Source: Brevibacterium linens ATCC 9172
GTDB lineage: Bacteria; Actinomycetota; Actinomycetes; Actinomycetales; Brevibacteriaceae
Length of the DNA: 64,000 nt
NCBI RefSeq assembly: GCF_900169165.1
Contig: NZ_FXYY01000010.1
Span: 1-64,000, forward strand
Direction of reading: 5' to 3'
In this document: one piece after another, positions 30,597 through 40,160 of the stretch
How positions within the stretch are numbered: the first letter of the stretch is position 1
Layout: the number at the start of each line of letters is the position of its first letter
Notes under the pieces: generated by a model
The model's input: only the letters and a program-made list of their open reading frames with translations
What the model was told of the DNA's origin: nothing
Database searches by the model: none
Translations under genes and position numbers: made by a program

Positions 30597-32072
30597 GTGG
30601 ATCCGCAGACCGCGCACAACCGACTGCACGACAAGCTCGACGAACTCGAGCACATCCTCGGCCCGCTGGGTCAGAGGTTCTCCTCAGCCGGTTTCGAACT
30701 CGCCCTCGTCGGCGGTTCCGTCCGCGACGCGCTGCTCGGCCGGTCCATGCCCGACCTCGATTTCACCACCGACGCGCATCCCGATGACATCCTGGCCCTG
30801 ATCGCCGACTGGGTCGACACGCACTGGGACATCGGGCGCGAATTCGGCACCATCGGGGCCGTGAAGTCCGGGGTGCAGATCGAGATCACGACCTACCGTG
30901 CCGAAGCCTACGAAGAGGATTCGCGCAAACCGGTGGTCGCCTTCGGCACTGACCTCGACGCCGACCTCGTCCGCCGCGACTTCACGATCGGGGCGATGGC
31001 GATCCGTCTGCCCTCGAAGACCTTCGTCGACCCGCATCAGGGATTCGACGACCTCATCGCCGGTCGCATCCGCACTCCGGGGGCAGCCGCGGACTCGTTC
31101 TCCGATGATCCGCTGCGGATGATGCGCGCGGCTCGGTTCACCTCCCAGCTCGGGCTCGATCCCGTGGCTGAGGTCGAAGAGGCGATGACGGCGATGGCCG
31201 ATCGGATCGAGATCATCTCCGCCGAACGCGTCCAGGTCGAACTCGTCAAGCTCATCACCGGCATCGACCCGGTGGCCGGAATCGACCTGCTGGTGCGCAC
31301 CGGCATCGCCGATCATGTGCTCCCCGAGGTGTCCGGACTGCAGCTCGAGACCGACGAGCATCATCGGCACAAGGACGTCTACCAGCATTCGCTGACCGTG
31401 CTGCGTCAGGCCGTCGAACTCGAGGGCCGGTATGCCGCGGCCCAAGAGGAGGCCGGAATGGCCGACGACGATCCGCAGCGCCTGCGGGTGCCGGACTTCG
31501 TCGTTCGCTTCGCGGCGCTCATGCACGATGTCGGCAAACCCGCCACTCGGCGCTTCCAGCCCGGTGGTGCTGTGACCTTCTACCATCACGATGCGGTGGG
31601 TGCGAAGCTCACGGCCAAGCGGATGAAGGCGCTGCGCTTCGACAAGGACACGACGAAGGCGGTCGGTCGCCTCGTCGAACTGCATCTGCGCTTCTACGGC
31701 TACGGCGACGCCGGGTGGTCCGATTCGGCGGTGCGCCGCTATGTCACGGATGCCGGGCGGCTGCTCTCGCGGCTGCACATCCTCACCCGCGCGGACGTGA
31801 CCACCCGCAACAAACGCAAAGCCGACAGGCTGGCGTTCGCCTATGACGATCTGGAAGAGCGCATCGAAGCCCTGGCGAAACAGGAGGAGCTCGATGCGAT
31901 CCGTCCGGATCTCGACGGCAAGCAGATCATGGCGATCCTCGACATCGAACCATCGCCGCTGGTGGGCAAGGCGTACAAACACCTGCTCGAGCTGCGGATG
32001 GAGCACGGACCGCTCGGTCCCGAACGCGCCGAGGCGGAACTGCGGGAATGGTGGGAAGCCCACGGACAGTGA
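30597..32072 (+). CDS. cca: CCA tRNA nucleotidyltransferase
   Basis: A 491-residue class II tRNA nucleotidyltransferase. The N-terminal catalytic head has the GGSVRDALLGRSMPDLDFTTDA motif with its DxD metal ligands, followed by RRDFTIGAMA and the RMMRAARF template-binding region. A C-terminal HD domain (ALMHDVGKPATR) is present. It adds or repairs the CCA end of tRNAs. The GTG start has AAGGAG. The divergent NUDIX gene and this order are conserved in Actinobacteria. Confidence 0.94.
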   Translation: MDPQTAHNRLHDKLDELEHILGPLGQRFSSAGFELALVGGSVRDALLGRSMPDLDFTTDAHPDDILALIADWVDTHWDIGREFGTIGAVKSGVQIEITTYRAEAYEEDSRKPVVAFGTDLDADLVRRDFTIGAMAIRLPSKTFVDPHQGFDDLIAGRIRTPGAAADSFSDDPLRMMRAARFTSQLGLDPVAEVEEAMTAMADRIEIISAERVQVELVKLITGIDPVAGIDLLVRTGIADHVLPEVSGLQLETDEHHRHKDVYQHSLTVLRQAVELEGRYAAAQEEAGMADDDPQRLRVPDFVVRFAALMHDVGKPATRRFQPGGAVTFYHHDAVGAKLTAKRMKALRFDKDTTKAVGRLVELHLRFYGYGDAGWSDSAVRRYVTDAGRLLSRLHILTRADVTTRNKRKADRLAFAYDDLEERIEALAKQEELDAIRPDLDGKQIMAILDIEPSPLVGKAYKHLLELRMEHGPLGPERAEAELREWWEAHGQ

Positions 32073-32086
32073 TGGGCCCTCGCTGG

Positions 32087-32128
32087 GCCGTTGGCCTCAG
32101 ATGAGCGGTGCCGTTGGCCTCAGATGAG
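32087..32128. repeat. 19-bp direct repeat
   Basis: GCCGTTGGCCTCAGATGAG occurs twice (32087-32105 and 32110-32128) with a 4-bp spacer, just after the cca stop codon. Confidence 0.75.
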
Positions 32129-32211
32129 GGTCAACCGGGGTGGAGAGCCGTTCCTGAATTGTTACTGAAAGTACTTCCGTAGTAATCTGTATTCGGCGGT
32201 AATCTGCCGAT

Positions 32212-32227
32212 GACAATGGGCATTGTC
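32212..32227. promoter_or_regulatory. palindrome upstream of the surface protein gene
   Basis: GACAATG-GG-CATTGTC is a 7-bp inverted repeat with a 2-bp spacer. It lies in an unusually AT-rich stretch (32150-32260), about 90 bp before the surface protein start, where an operator or promoter would be expected. No regulator is assigned. Confidence 0.4.
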
Positions 32228-32314
32228 GCTGTAGTAATTGAGAACTTCCCTTTTGCAATGACCAGTTGACTGGGGGGACCTCTGTCTCCCCGCTGATCGT
32301 TTTGGAGAGAGTAC

Positions 32315-33676
32315 ATGGACGTACCATTCAGACGCGGACGCGTCGCCATCACCGCGGGGGCAGCCGCTCTGGCTCTCGTCGGTATGAGTGCCTCTTTCGC
32401 CCAGGCCGCTCCTGCCGACCTGCGCGAACAGTCGGCTCAGCAGCAGGTCGGCAGCCAGGCCTCCCCGGGCCAGAGCGCCGCCGATCTCACAGGCGGCCTC
32501 ACCGCTGAAGGGCTCGTCGAACAGATCGTCGGCTCCGGAGTCGACGTTTCGAACGTGACCTACACCGGTGCCGATACTGCTGCCGGCACGGTCTCAGGTG
32601 TCACCGACCTCGGCATCGAATCGGGTGTGGCGCTGTCGTCGGGAGCCGTGAGCGGGGAGTACTCCTCACTGCTGGGCCCGAATTCCGATGATTCGATGTC
32701 GACCATCTCAGGCACCGCCGGAGATGCCGATCTCGATGCGATCGTCTCACCCAATTCGACGAACGACGCGGCGGTGCTCGAATTCGACTTCGTGCCCGAG
32801 ACCGATCAGATCGCCTTCACCTATGTGTTCGGCTCCGAGGAGTACAACGAATACGTCGACAGCTCGTTCAACGATGTCTTCGGCTTCTTCGTCAACGGTG
32901 AGAACTGCGCCGTGACCGATTCAGGTGACCCGGTCACGGTCAACACCATCAACAACGAATCCAACGCTGGCCTCTACAATGACAATTCCCAGGAGGCCGA
33001 CACCCCGTTCGACACCGAGTTCGACGGATTCACCGATCCGCTCGTCTGCGCAGCTGCGGTCACGGCCGGTGAAGCCAACCACATCAAGCTCGCCATCGCC
33101 GATACCTCCGACGAGATCCTTGACTCCGCTGTCGTGATCGAACAGGGCACGTTCAAGGCGAACACTGCTCCGGTGGCCGAGGACAGCGACTTCACGACGA
33201 CGCTCGACACTCCCGTGGAAACGCCGCTGGATGCCAGTGACGTCGACGGCGACGCCCTGAGCTACACCGTCGTCGATGAACCTGCGAACGGCACGCTCAC
33301 CGGCACCGGGGCCGATCTCACCTTCACCCCCGACTCGGGCTTCCTCGGCGAGACGAGTTTCACCTTCCGGGCCAATGATGGAGCCGCCGATTCGAACCTG
33401 GCCACGGTCACGGTCACGGTCGCCGAGGAGCCCACCGAGGCTCCGACGGATGAACCCACCGACGAACCCACCGAAGCTCCGAGCGATGAACCCAGCGATG
33501 AGCCGACCGAGACTCCGAGTGACGAGCCCAGCGATGAGCCCACGGACGAACCGACTCCCGGCGGTGAGCTCCCGCGCACCGGTGTGGACGCCGCGGTGAC
33601 GATGGGAGCGGCCGGCCTGCTGCTGCTCCTCGGCGGTGCTGCAGTGTTCCTCACCCGCAGGAACCGTCGGAGCTGA
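32315..33676 (+). CDS. LPXTG-anchored surface protein, choice-of-anchor L domain
   Basis: A 453-residue secreted protein. A signal peptide (about 1-33, ending AQAAPA) is followed by a choice-of-anchor L domain (about 55-285, with FVPETDQIAFTYVFGSEEYNEYVDSSFNDVFGFFVNG). Next is a cadherin/Ig-like repeat (about 287-370, ending ATVTVTV), then a Pro/Glu/Thr/Asp-rich stalk of repeated DEPTEAPS-type units. It ends with the sorting signal LPRTG, a membrane segment and RRNRRS. A sortase should attach it to peptidoglycan; no sortase gene is in the window. The ligand is unknown. Confidence 0.9.
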   Translation: MDVPFRRGRVAITAGAAALALVGMSASFAQAAPADLREQSAQQQVGSQASPGQSAADLTGGLTAEGLVEQIVGSGVDVSNVTYTGADTAAGTVSGVTDLGIESGVALSSGAVSGEYSSLLGPNSDDSMSTISGTAGDADLDAIVSPNSTNDAAVLEFDFVPETDQIAFTYVFGSEEYNEYVDSSFNDVFGFFVNGENCAVTDSGDPVTVNTINNESNAGLYNDNSQEADTPFDTEFDGFTDPLVCAAAVTAGEANHIKLAIADTSDEILDSAVVIEQGTFKANTAPVAEDSDFTTTLDTPVETPLDASDVDGDALSYTVVDEPANGTLTGTGADLTFTPDSGFLGETSFTFRANDGAADSNLATVTVTVAEEPTEAPTDEPTDEPTEAPSDEPSDEPTETPSDEPSDEPTDEPTPGGELPRTGVDAAVTMGAAGLLLLLGGAAVFLTRRNRRS

Positions 33677-33721
33677 CCGAGTGACCTCGGCAGCGAACTG
33701 AGCGACCTCCATTACGGTCAC

Positions 33722-33770
33722 TGACAAGGGCATCGGCCCCGGACGAATCCGGGAGCCGATGCCCTTGTCA
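33722..33770. terminator. long hairpin after the surface protein gene
   Basis: A 16-bp stem (TGACAAGGGCATCGGC at 33722-33737 with 33755-33770) continues inward with CCCGG/CCGGG and one bulged base. It lies 46 bp past the stop codon and is probably the transcription terminator. Confidence 0.8.
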
Positions 33771-33908
33771 TCTGTGTGCGGCCGAAGAAATCCCACCCCG
33801 GCGGAAGTCGGATCAGACCGACTGGTAGATTCGACACCACAGACGAATGTGCCAGACATCACATGACGACACAGTCGGTGGCGTGGCCGATGACGTGAGG
33901 AGATCACA

Positions 33909-35615
33909 ATGACAGTGACCGACGAGTTCAGGGCAGCCCGAGATCAGCTGATCGAGCTCCGCAGCGACTACGATGCCGCCCGCGAACAGTTCGAATGGCC
34001 GCGTCTCACGCACTTCAACTTCGCGCTCGACTGGTTCGACAAGATCGCCGTGAACAACGACAAGCCCGCCCTGTGGATCGTCGAGCAGGACGGAACCGAG
34101 GGCAAGTGGAGCTTCGCAGAACTGTCCGCCCGGTCGAACCAGGTGGCGAATCATCTCCGTCGAGCCGGGGTCAAGCGCGGCGACCACGTCATGGTCATGC
34201 TGAACAACCAGGTCGAGCTGTGGGAGACGATGCTCGCCGGCATCAAGCTCGGTGCCGTGCTCATGCCCGCCACGACACAGCTGGGCCCCATCGACCTCAC
34301 CGACCGGGCCGAGCGCGGTCGGGCCGAGTTCGTCGTCGCCGGCGCCGAGGATGCCGCGAAGTTCGATGACGTCGATGTCGAAGTCGTCCGCATCGTCGTC
34401 GGCGGGGAGCCCACCCGCCAGCAGGACTACAGCTATGCCGACGCCGATGACGAGAGCACCGAATTCGACCCCCAGGGCAGCTCGCGCGCCGATGACCTGA
34501 TGCTCCTCTACTTCACCTCGGGCACCACCTCGAAGGCGAAGATGGTCGCCCACACGCATGTCTCCTACCCGGTGGGTCACCTCTCGACGATGTACTGGAT
34601 GGGCCTGACGCCCGGCGACGTCCACCTCAACGTCGCCTCGCCCGGGTGGGCCAAGCACGCCTGGTCGAACATCTTCACCCCGTGGATCGCCGAGGCCTGC
34701 GTCTTCCTGTACAACTACTCGCGCTTCGACGCCAACGCTCTCATGGAGACGATGGACCGCGTGGGAGTGACGAGCTTCTGCGCCCCGCCGACCGTGTGGC
34801 GCATGCTCATCCAGGCCGACCTGGGCCATTTGAAGAATCCCCCGTCGAAGGCCCTCGGTGCCGGCGAACCCCTCAACCCCGAGATCATCGATCGCGTCCA
34901 CAGCGAGTGGGGCGTGCTCATCCGCGACGGGTTCGGCCAGACCGAGTCGACGCTGCAGATCGGCAACTCTCCCGATCAGGAGCTCAAATACGGTTCGATG
35001 GGCAAGGTGCTGCCCGGTTTCGATGTCGTGCTCATCGACCCGGCGACCGGTGAGGAAGGCGACGAGGGTGAGATCTGCCTGCGCCTCGATCCTCGGCCCA
35101 TCGGTCTGACCACCGGGTACTGGAGCAATCCGGAGAAGACCGCCGAGGCCTTCGAAGGCGGTGTCTACCACACCGGCGACGTGGCTTCCCGCGATGAGGA
35201 CGGCTACATCACGTATGTCGGTCGCGCCGACGATGTGTTCAAGGCCAGCGACTACCGACTCTCCCCCTTCGAGCTCGAAAGCGTGCTCATCGAACACGAG
35301 GCCGTCGCCGAGGCGGCTGTTGTGCCCTCGCCGGATCCGGTGCGACTGGCTGTGCCCAAGGCGTATGTCGTCGTGTCGAGCAAGTTCGCTGCCGATGCCG
35401 ATACTGCACGGTCGATCCTCGCCTACTGCCGTGAGCACCTGGCACCGTACAAGCGCATCCGACGCCTAGAGTTCGCCGAGCTGCCGAAGACGATCTCCGG
35501 CAAGATCCGTCGCGTCGAGCTGCGGGCCCGCGAAGACCAGCTGCATCCGTTCAGCGGCAAACCCGTCGTCGAGGGCAACGAGTACGCCGATACGGACTTC
35601 GACCTCAAGGGCTGA
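33909..35615 (+). CDS. AMP-dependent acyl-CoA synthetase
   Basis: A 568-residue adenylate-forming enzyme that activates a carboxylic acid to its CoA thioester through an acyl-AMP. It has the P-loop motif YFTSGTTSKAKMVAHTH, the GFGQTE adenine-binding motif, the TGD motif (YHTGDVASRDEDGYITYVGRADD) and the C-terminal catalytic lysine region (LPKTISGKIRR). Overall it resembles acetyl/medium-chain (ACSM-type) synthetases. The acid used cannot be told. GAGGAG precedes the ATG. It stands alone between a terminator and the PBP gene. Confidence 0.88.
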   Translation: MTVTDEFRAARDQLIELRSDYDAAREQFEWPRLTHFNFALDWFDKIAVNNDKPALWIVEQDGTEGKWSFAELSARSNQVANHLRRAGVKRGDHVMVMLNNQVELWETMLAGIKLGAVLMPATTQLGPIDLTDRAERGRAEFVVAGAEDAAKFDDVDVEVVRIVVGGEPTRQQDYSYADADDESTEFDPQGSSRADDLMLLYFTSGTTSKAKMVAHTHVSYPVGHLSTMYWMGLTPGDVHLNVASPGWAKHAWSNIFTPWIAEACVFLYNYSRFDANALMETMDRVGVTSFCAPPTVWRMLIQADLGHLKNPPSKALGAGEPLNPEIIDRVHSEWGVLIRDGFGQTESTLQIGNSPDQELKYGSMGKVLPGFDVVLIDPATGEEGDEGEICLRLDPRPIGLTTGYWSNPEKTAEAFEGGVYHTGDVASRDEDGYITYVGRADDVFKASDYRLSPFELESVLIEHEAVAEAAVVPSPDPVRLAVPKAYVVVSSKFAADADTARSILAYCREHLAPYKRIRRLEFAELPKTISGKIRRVELRAREDQLHPFSGKPVVEGNEYADTDFDLKG

Positions 35616-35896
35616 GGGCGAGGCTGCGCTCGTTCAAGCCGGTGGACTGTTGAATGTGAGCAAACACGCATCCGTCATAGTTGATTCTCAAGTCGTGAAT
35701 TAAAATTCCTGGTGAGATGCCGAATGCAGGGTTAGTCGGAGAACTATTCGGTAACCCGGCAAGTCTGCAGGGCCTCAGGCTCAGCACTTTTTCAACCTCT
35801 ACTAATGAATGCGTGCGAGACTGATTGGCGTCTTTGACCTTTTTCGGACCTCGTCGCCACGCATTGCGGCAGGCTGACTGACCTGGAGGACCTTGG

Positions 35897-38260
35897 GTGG
35901 CTAAGGGACAACACACAGCCAAGAACATCGGCAGGAATACGAAGAATCTGCTCAACTACCCCAGAGCGGGTGTGAGCGGATGGACTCGCTTCCTGCCGAG
36001 CATTCGCATACTCGTCGTCGGCGGGCTCAGCCTCGTCATCGCCCTGTGCGTGGCATTCGCCGTCGGGTATGCCGCAACGGACATCCCCGAGCCCAACCTC
36101 GAGGCCACCGGTCAGACCTCGACGATCTACTACAGCGACGGCAAGACGCCGATCGGCCAGTACAAGGTCGAGGACCGCAAGTCCGTGGACATCGACGAGA
36201 TCTCCGAACCGATGCAGAAGGCCGCGATCGCCGCCGAGGACACCTCGTTCTACGAGAACCGCGGCATCTCGATCAAGGGTCTCTCCCGCGCCGTCGTCGG
36301 TGTGGTCACGAACCAGTACGCGGGTGGCGGTTCGACGATCACCCAGCAGTACGTGAAGAACTTCTATCTCACGAACGAGCACTCGCTTGATCGCAAGATC
36401 AAGGAGATGTTCATCTCGCTCAAGATCGACCAGCAGCAGTCGAAGGACGAGATCCTCGCGAACTACCTCAACACGATCTATCTCGGCCGTCGTTCCTACG
36501 GTGTCGAAGTGGCAGCGCAGAACTACTTCGACAAGCCGGCCTCGGAACTCAACGTCAGCGAATCCGCTCTGCTGGCCGCGATGATCCAGCGTCCCGGTGC
36601 CGCCGATCCCTCGGAGAACCCCGAGGCTTACGAGGACCGCTTCGACTACGTGGTCAAGTCGATGGTCGACGAGGGCTTCATCACCGAGGAGCAGGCCGCC
36701 AAGGTCGAGATGCCGAAGGTGCAGAAGCAGAACAAGGAGTCTTCGCTGTCGGGCCAGAAGGGCTACATGTGGGACTTCGTCCGCCGTGAGGCGCTGTCGA
36801 AGCTCGACATCGATGAGGCTCAGCTCGACCGCGGTGGCTACAACATCGTCACCACCTTCGACAAAGACCGGATGAAGGCGGCCGAGCAGGCCATCAAGAC
36901 CCTCCCGCAGGATCAGCCCGAAGGCATGCAGGCCGGGCTTGTCTCGATCGATCCGGACAACGGCGGAATCGAAGCCTTCTACGGGGGCAAGAACTACCTG
37001 GACCAGGCGTTCAATGCCTCGACGCAGAGCCACGTCCAGCCCGGATCGACCTTCAAGCCCTTCGCACTCGTCGCCGGGCTGGAGAACGGAGTGCGGCTGA
37101 CCGATACATATCCGGGATCGAGTCCCACGACTCTGGACAACAACGGTTCGCCATGGAACGTGCATAACTTCGCCAACACCAGTTACGGGCCGGTCAACCT
37201 GCTCAAGGCCACACAGTCGTCGATCAACACGGCCTATGCCGCGCTCGATCTGCAGGTCGGCAATGACAAGGTCATCGACGTGGCGACGCGAGCAGGTGTG
37301 AGTCAGAACTGCACGGACGAGCAGAAGAATTCCGGGAACACTGGTCAGTGTTCATTGGGACTTGATGAGGCTCACCCCTCTATCGTGCTCGGAACGGCCA
37401 GTGTCAAACCTTTGGACATGGCCAACGCCTACGCGACCTTCGCCTCCAACGGTGTGCATCACGAATCTCATTCGATCAAGAAGATCACTCAGGGTTCAGA
37501 TGACGAGGAGGTGTACAAAGCCGAGAACAAGGGCAAGCGCGTCTTCGACAAGGCAGTTGCCGCAGAGACCTCATACGCTCTGCAGCAGGTCGTCAACGGC
37601 GGTTCAGGCAGCTATGCGCAGAACCTCGGTCGTCCTGCGGCGGGAAAGACGGGAACCACTGACAACAACAAGGCGGCCTGGTTCTCCGGCTACACGCCGA
37701 ACCTCGCGACCTCGGTAGTCCTCTACCGTGAGGTCGATGGCAAATCTGTTGCCATCGGGCCCTACGGCGGCCGCGGCGAAGTCACGGGTGGTTCGTTCCC
37801 CGTGCAGGTCTGGACGAACTACATGCAGAGTGCTCTTCAGGGCGAGGAGGTCGAGCAGTTCCCGGCCCGCGGTGAGCTGCCTGACAAGCCCAAGCCGACG
37901 AACACGAACGAGCCGGTCGCTCCGAAGCCCGAACCGAAGGCACCGTCGGGCAGCAACGACGGCAGCGATGGTGAGGACGAGTCTCCGAAGACCAAGGCTC
38001 CGATCGAGGAGCCGACCAAGGAACCGGACGACGAAGCCGACAAGGGCAAGGAAGAGGACGCCGAGGCCGACACCGACGGCACCGAGTCTGAAGCCGACGC
38101 TGATGACAGCGGCTCCGGAGACGACGAAACTCCCGGTGTTTCGGGAAGCTCGAACCCCGATGATGACAACAGCACTGACAACGACAATGAAGACTCGAAA
38201 GACGAGGACACTCCTAACGTCCCCGTCAAGCCAACGAAGTCGCCTGGTGACAACGGCTAG
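35897..38260 (+). CDS. ponA: bifunctional penicillin-binding protein (class A)
   Basis: A 787-residue class A PBP that polymerises and cross-links peptidoglycan. A short cytoplasmic tail and one membrane anchor (about 38-60) precede the GT51 domain (EDTSFYENRGISIKG with the catalytic Glu, then GGSTITQQYVKN). The transpeptidase domain has the SxxK serine (PGSTFKPF), SxN (SSINT) and KTG (GKTGTTDNNKAAWFSGYTP). The last ~140 residues are a disordered acidic tail of Pro, Glu, Asp and Ser. The GTG start follows GGAGG. Gene order with rpsF-ssb matches mycobacterial ponA1. Confidence 0.94.
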   Translation: MAKGQHTAKNIGRNTKNLLNYPRAGVSGWTRFLPSIRILVVGGLSLVIALCVAFAVGYAATDIPEPNLEATGQTSTIYYSDGKTPIGQYKVEDRKSVDIDEISEPMQKAAIAAEDTSFYENRGISIKGLSRAVVGVVTNQYAGGGSTITQQYVKNFYLTNEHSLDRKIKEMFISLKIDQQQSKDEILANYLNTIYLGRRSYGVEVAAQNYFDKPASELNVSESALLAAMIQRPGAADPSENPEAYEDRFDYVVKSMVDEGFITEEQAAKVEMPKVQKQNKESSLSGQKGYMWDFVRREALSKLDIDEAQLDRGGYNIVTTFDKDRMKAAEQAIKTLPQDQPEGMQAGLVSIDPDNGGIEAFYGGKNYLDQAFNASTQSHVQPGSTFKPFALVAGLENGVRLTDTYPGSSPTTLDNNGSPWNVHNFANTSYGPVNLLKATQSSINTAYAALDLQVGNDKVIDVATRAGVSQNCTDEQKNSGNTGQCSLGLDEAHPSIVLGTASVKPLDMANAYATFASNGVHHESHSIKKITQGSDDEEVYKAENKGKRVFDKAVAAETSYALQQVVNGGSGSYAQNLGRPAAGKTGTTDNNKAAWFSGYTPNLATSVVLYREVDGKSVAIGPYGGRGEVTGGSFPVQVWTNYMQSALQGEEVEQFPARGELPDKPKPTNTNEPVAPKPEPKAPSGSNDGSDGEDESPKTKAPIEEPTKEPDDEADKGKEEDAEADTDGTESEADADDSGSGDDETPGVSGSSNPDDDNSTDNDNEDSKDEDTPNVPVKPTKSPGDNG

Positions 38261-38272
38261 TAATCTCGAGTC

Positions 38273-39727
38273 ATGCCCTCGAAGTCCAGCACCCGGATCG
38301 CCAAGCCTCTGCTCGGCGGTCCGGTCGGCATTCACCTCGGTGCCGCCGGCCGCCGGTTCGCCAGTGCGCAGGCCACAGCGCTGGCTGCGGTCCTGGGCAT
38401 CACCACCTTCCTCGCCCTGGCGCTGCAGGGCCCGTGTCTGAGCTCGGGATACGAACAGCCGTCCGCCTCGGCGAGGATGTGCGCAGGACCCCTGTCCACG
38501 GCGTTCCTCGGTGACACCAACCCCGAGGTGCTCGGCCGGGCACACGGCGGAGCGGCGGCCTTGGCCCCGCTGGAAGCTCGCCTGGTCGACCTGTTCCACC
38601 TGTTCACCGACGACGTCTCCGTGTTCATGGTCGGCGTGCTCCTGCTCAATACCGCAGGCATCGCGGCACTCGGCGCCGGACTCCTCGTTCTCGCCCGCTT
38701 CCGCGGGTGGCTGGTCGCGGTCTTCGCTTCCCCGCTCATCCTCTTCACGCTCGGCTCGACTCTCGACCCGCTCGCCCTGGCCCTGGCGGTGTGGGCTGTG
38801 GTCCTCTTCGTCGGAACGCCTCCGCTGCGCCCGCGCGGGTGGTTGGCCGGTGTGCTGCTGGGCATCCCGACGTTCATCAATCCGCTCGCCCTCCTCGTCC
38901 TCCTGGCGCTGACCCTGGCCGGACCGAATCCGGCCCGGGGACTCAAATCCCGCAATCCGCGGATGATGCTCGCCGCGGCCACGATCACCTCGGCGCTGCT
39001 GCTCGTTGTCGACCTGACCGCGATCGACCGGATCATCCATTGGTACTCCGATGCCGTCGACGGCGGATCCTTCGCCTCGATCCTGGTCATGGCCGAACTC
39101 GGCGACGGCTCCGTCTGGGCACCGCTGTGGATCATCGTCAGCGCCGGAGTGGTCCTCGCCGTCACCGTCTCCCTCTACATGGTCCGCCGCACCGGCCTCG
39201 ACCCGGCAGTGGCCGCCTGCCTGCTCATCGGCGGCTGCCTGCTGCTGGCACCGGGCCTCATGCCTTGGGACAGTCTGTGGCTGCTGCCCTTCATCGCCCT
39301 GTCGGTCCGCCGCTGGTGGGTGCTCATCGTCTGGACCCTGGCCGAGGCGGTCTTCGCCATCGCCATCCAACTCGGTGATGTGTCCGGGTTCGAAGCCGAC
39401 GAGGGGCTCGACTCCACTTTCGTCGCCCTGTTCACCCTGCTGCGGCTGCTGGCCCTCGTCCTCGTCGTGATCATGGCCGGTGAGAACCTCTACCGCCGTG
39501 GTATCCGCGGTGTCACGGTCACTGCAGCGCCGCCCCGGCGAGGCGACGACGGCGCAGTCGACGACGGCGCTGTCGACGATTGGGGACAGCTCCCTCGGCG
39601 AGGGGACGAACCCGGGAACTCGGCCACGGATGGTTCCAATGTGGGGTACCCGGATGATCAGGCCGTGGGACGTAAGGAAGAGCACGGATTCGGACATGAC
39701 AGCCAGCGCACCGGTCGATTAGACTAG
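38273..39727 (+). CDS. polytopic membrane protein (Rv0051-like)
   Basis: A 484-residue protein with about 9-11 hydrophobic segments and a cytoplasmic-looking, charged C-terminus. Its position between ponA and rpsF matches the mycobacterial Rv0051 gene, a family resembling GT-C/GT87 membrane glycosyltransferases. No catalytic motif could be assigned with confidence. It begins 12 bp after the PBP stop codon and may be co-transcribed with it. Confidence 0.75.
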   Translation: MPSKSSTRIAKPLLGGPVGIHLGAAGRRFASAQATALAAVLGITTFLALALQGPCLSSGYEQPSASARMCAGPLSTAFLGDTNPEVLGRAHGGAAALAPLEARLVDLFHLFTDDVSVFMVGVLLLNTAGIAALGAGLLVLARFRGWLVAVFASPLILFTLGSTLDPLALALAVWAVVLFVGTPPLRPRGWLAGVLLGIPTFINPLALLVLLALTLAGPNPARGLKSRNPRMMLAAATITSALLLVVDLTAIDRIIHWYSDAVDGGSFASILVMAELGDGSVWAPLWIIVSAGVVLAVTVSLYMVRRTGLDPAVAACLLIGGCLLLAPGLMPWDSLWLLPFIALSVRRWWVLIVWTLAEAVFAIAIQLGDVSGFEADEGLDSTFVALFTLLRLLALVLVVIMAGENLYRRGIRGVTVTAAPPRRGDDGAVDDGAVDDWGQLPRRGDEPGNSATDGSNVGYPDDQAVGRKEEHGFGHDSQRTGRLD

Positions 39728-39782
39728 TGAGGTCTGTTCCCATTTCGTGACCATCACGTATTCGGGACGGACATGCATATAC

Positions 39783-39825
39783 CCTCCTGCCATGGACCGA
39801 CCATGGCCGCAAAGACCAGAGGAGG
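39783..39825 (+). ncRNA. candidate S6:S18 leader upstream of rpsF
   Basis: CCTCCT (39783-39788) can pair with AGGAGG (39820-39825), the rpsF ribosome-binding site. Inside is a 7-bp hairpin, GCCATGG/CCATGGC (39789-39795 with 39801-39807), whose loop is ACCGA. A CCG element beside a helix that occludes the ribosome-binding site is the hallmark of the S6:S18-binding leader known before rpsF in many bacteria. It suggests feedback control by the S6:S18 complex. Confidence 0.5.
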
Positions 39826-39835
39826 TGGGTGACCT

Positions 39836-40126
39836 ATGCGCAAGTACGAGCTCATGCTCATTCTTGATAACGACCTCGAAGAGCGGACGCTGGCTGACAC
39901 CGTGAACAACCTGATCAAGGTTGTCCCGGCTGAGAACGGCACCGTCGACAACGTGGATATCTGGGGACGTCGTCGCTTCGCGTACGAGATCCAGAAGAAG
40001 TCCGAAGGCTACTACGTCGTGGTTGATTTCCACGCCGAGCCTGCAACGACCAAGGAACTCGATCGTCAGCTCGGACTCAACGAGTCCGTTCTGCGCACGA
40101 AGATCCTCCGCCCGGACGCCAAGTAA
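39836..40126 (+). CDS. rpsF: 30S ribosomal protein S6
   Basis: A 96-residue S6 with the typical start ([19 protein letters not shown]), the central [26 protein letters not shown] and the end [12 protein letters not shown]. It pairs with S18 on the small subunit. First gene of the rpsF-ssb-rpsR-rplI operon. Confidence 0.97.
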   Translation: MRKYELMLILDNDLEERTLADTVNNLIKVVPAENGTVDNVDIWGRRRFAYEIQKKSEGYYVVVDFHAEPATTKELDRQLGLNESVLRTKILRPDAK

Positions 40127-40160
40127 GGCATCTTAAGCTACCTCGCTTCTAGGAGATTCA

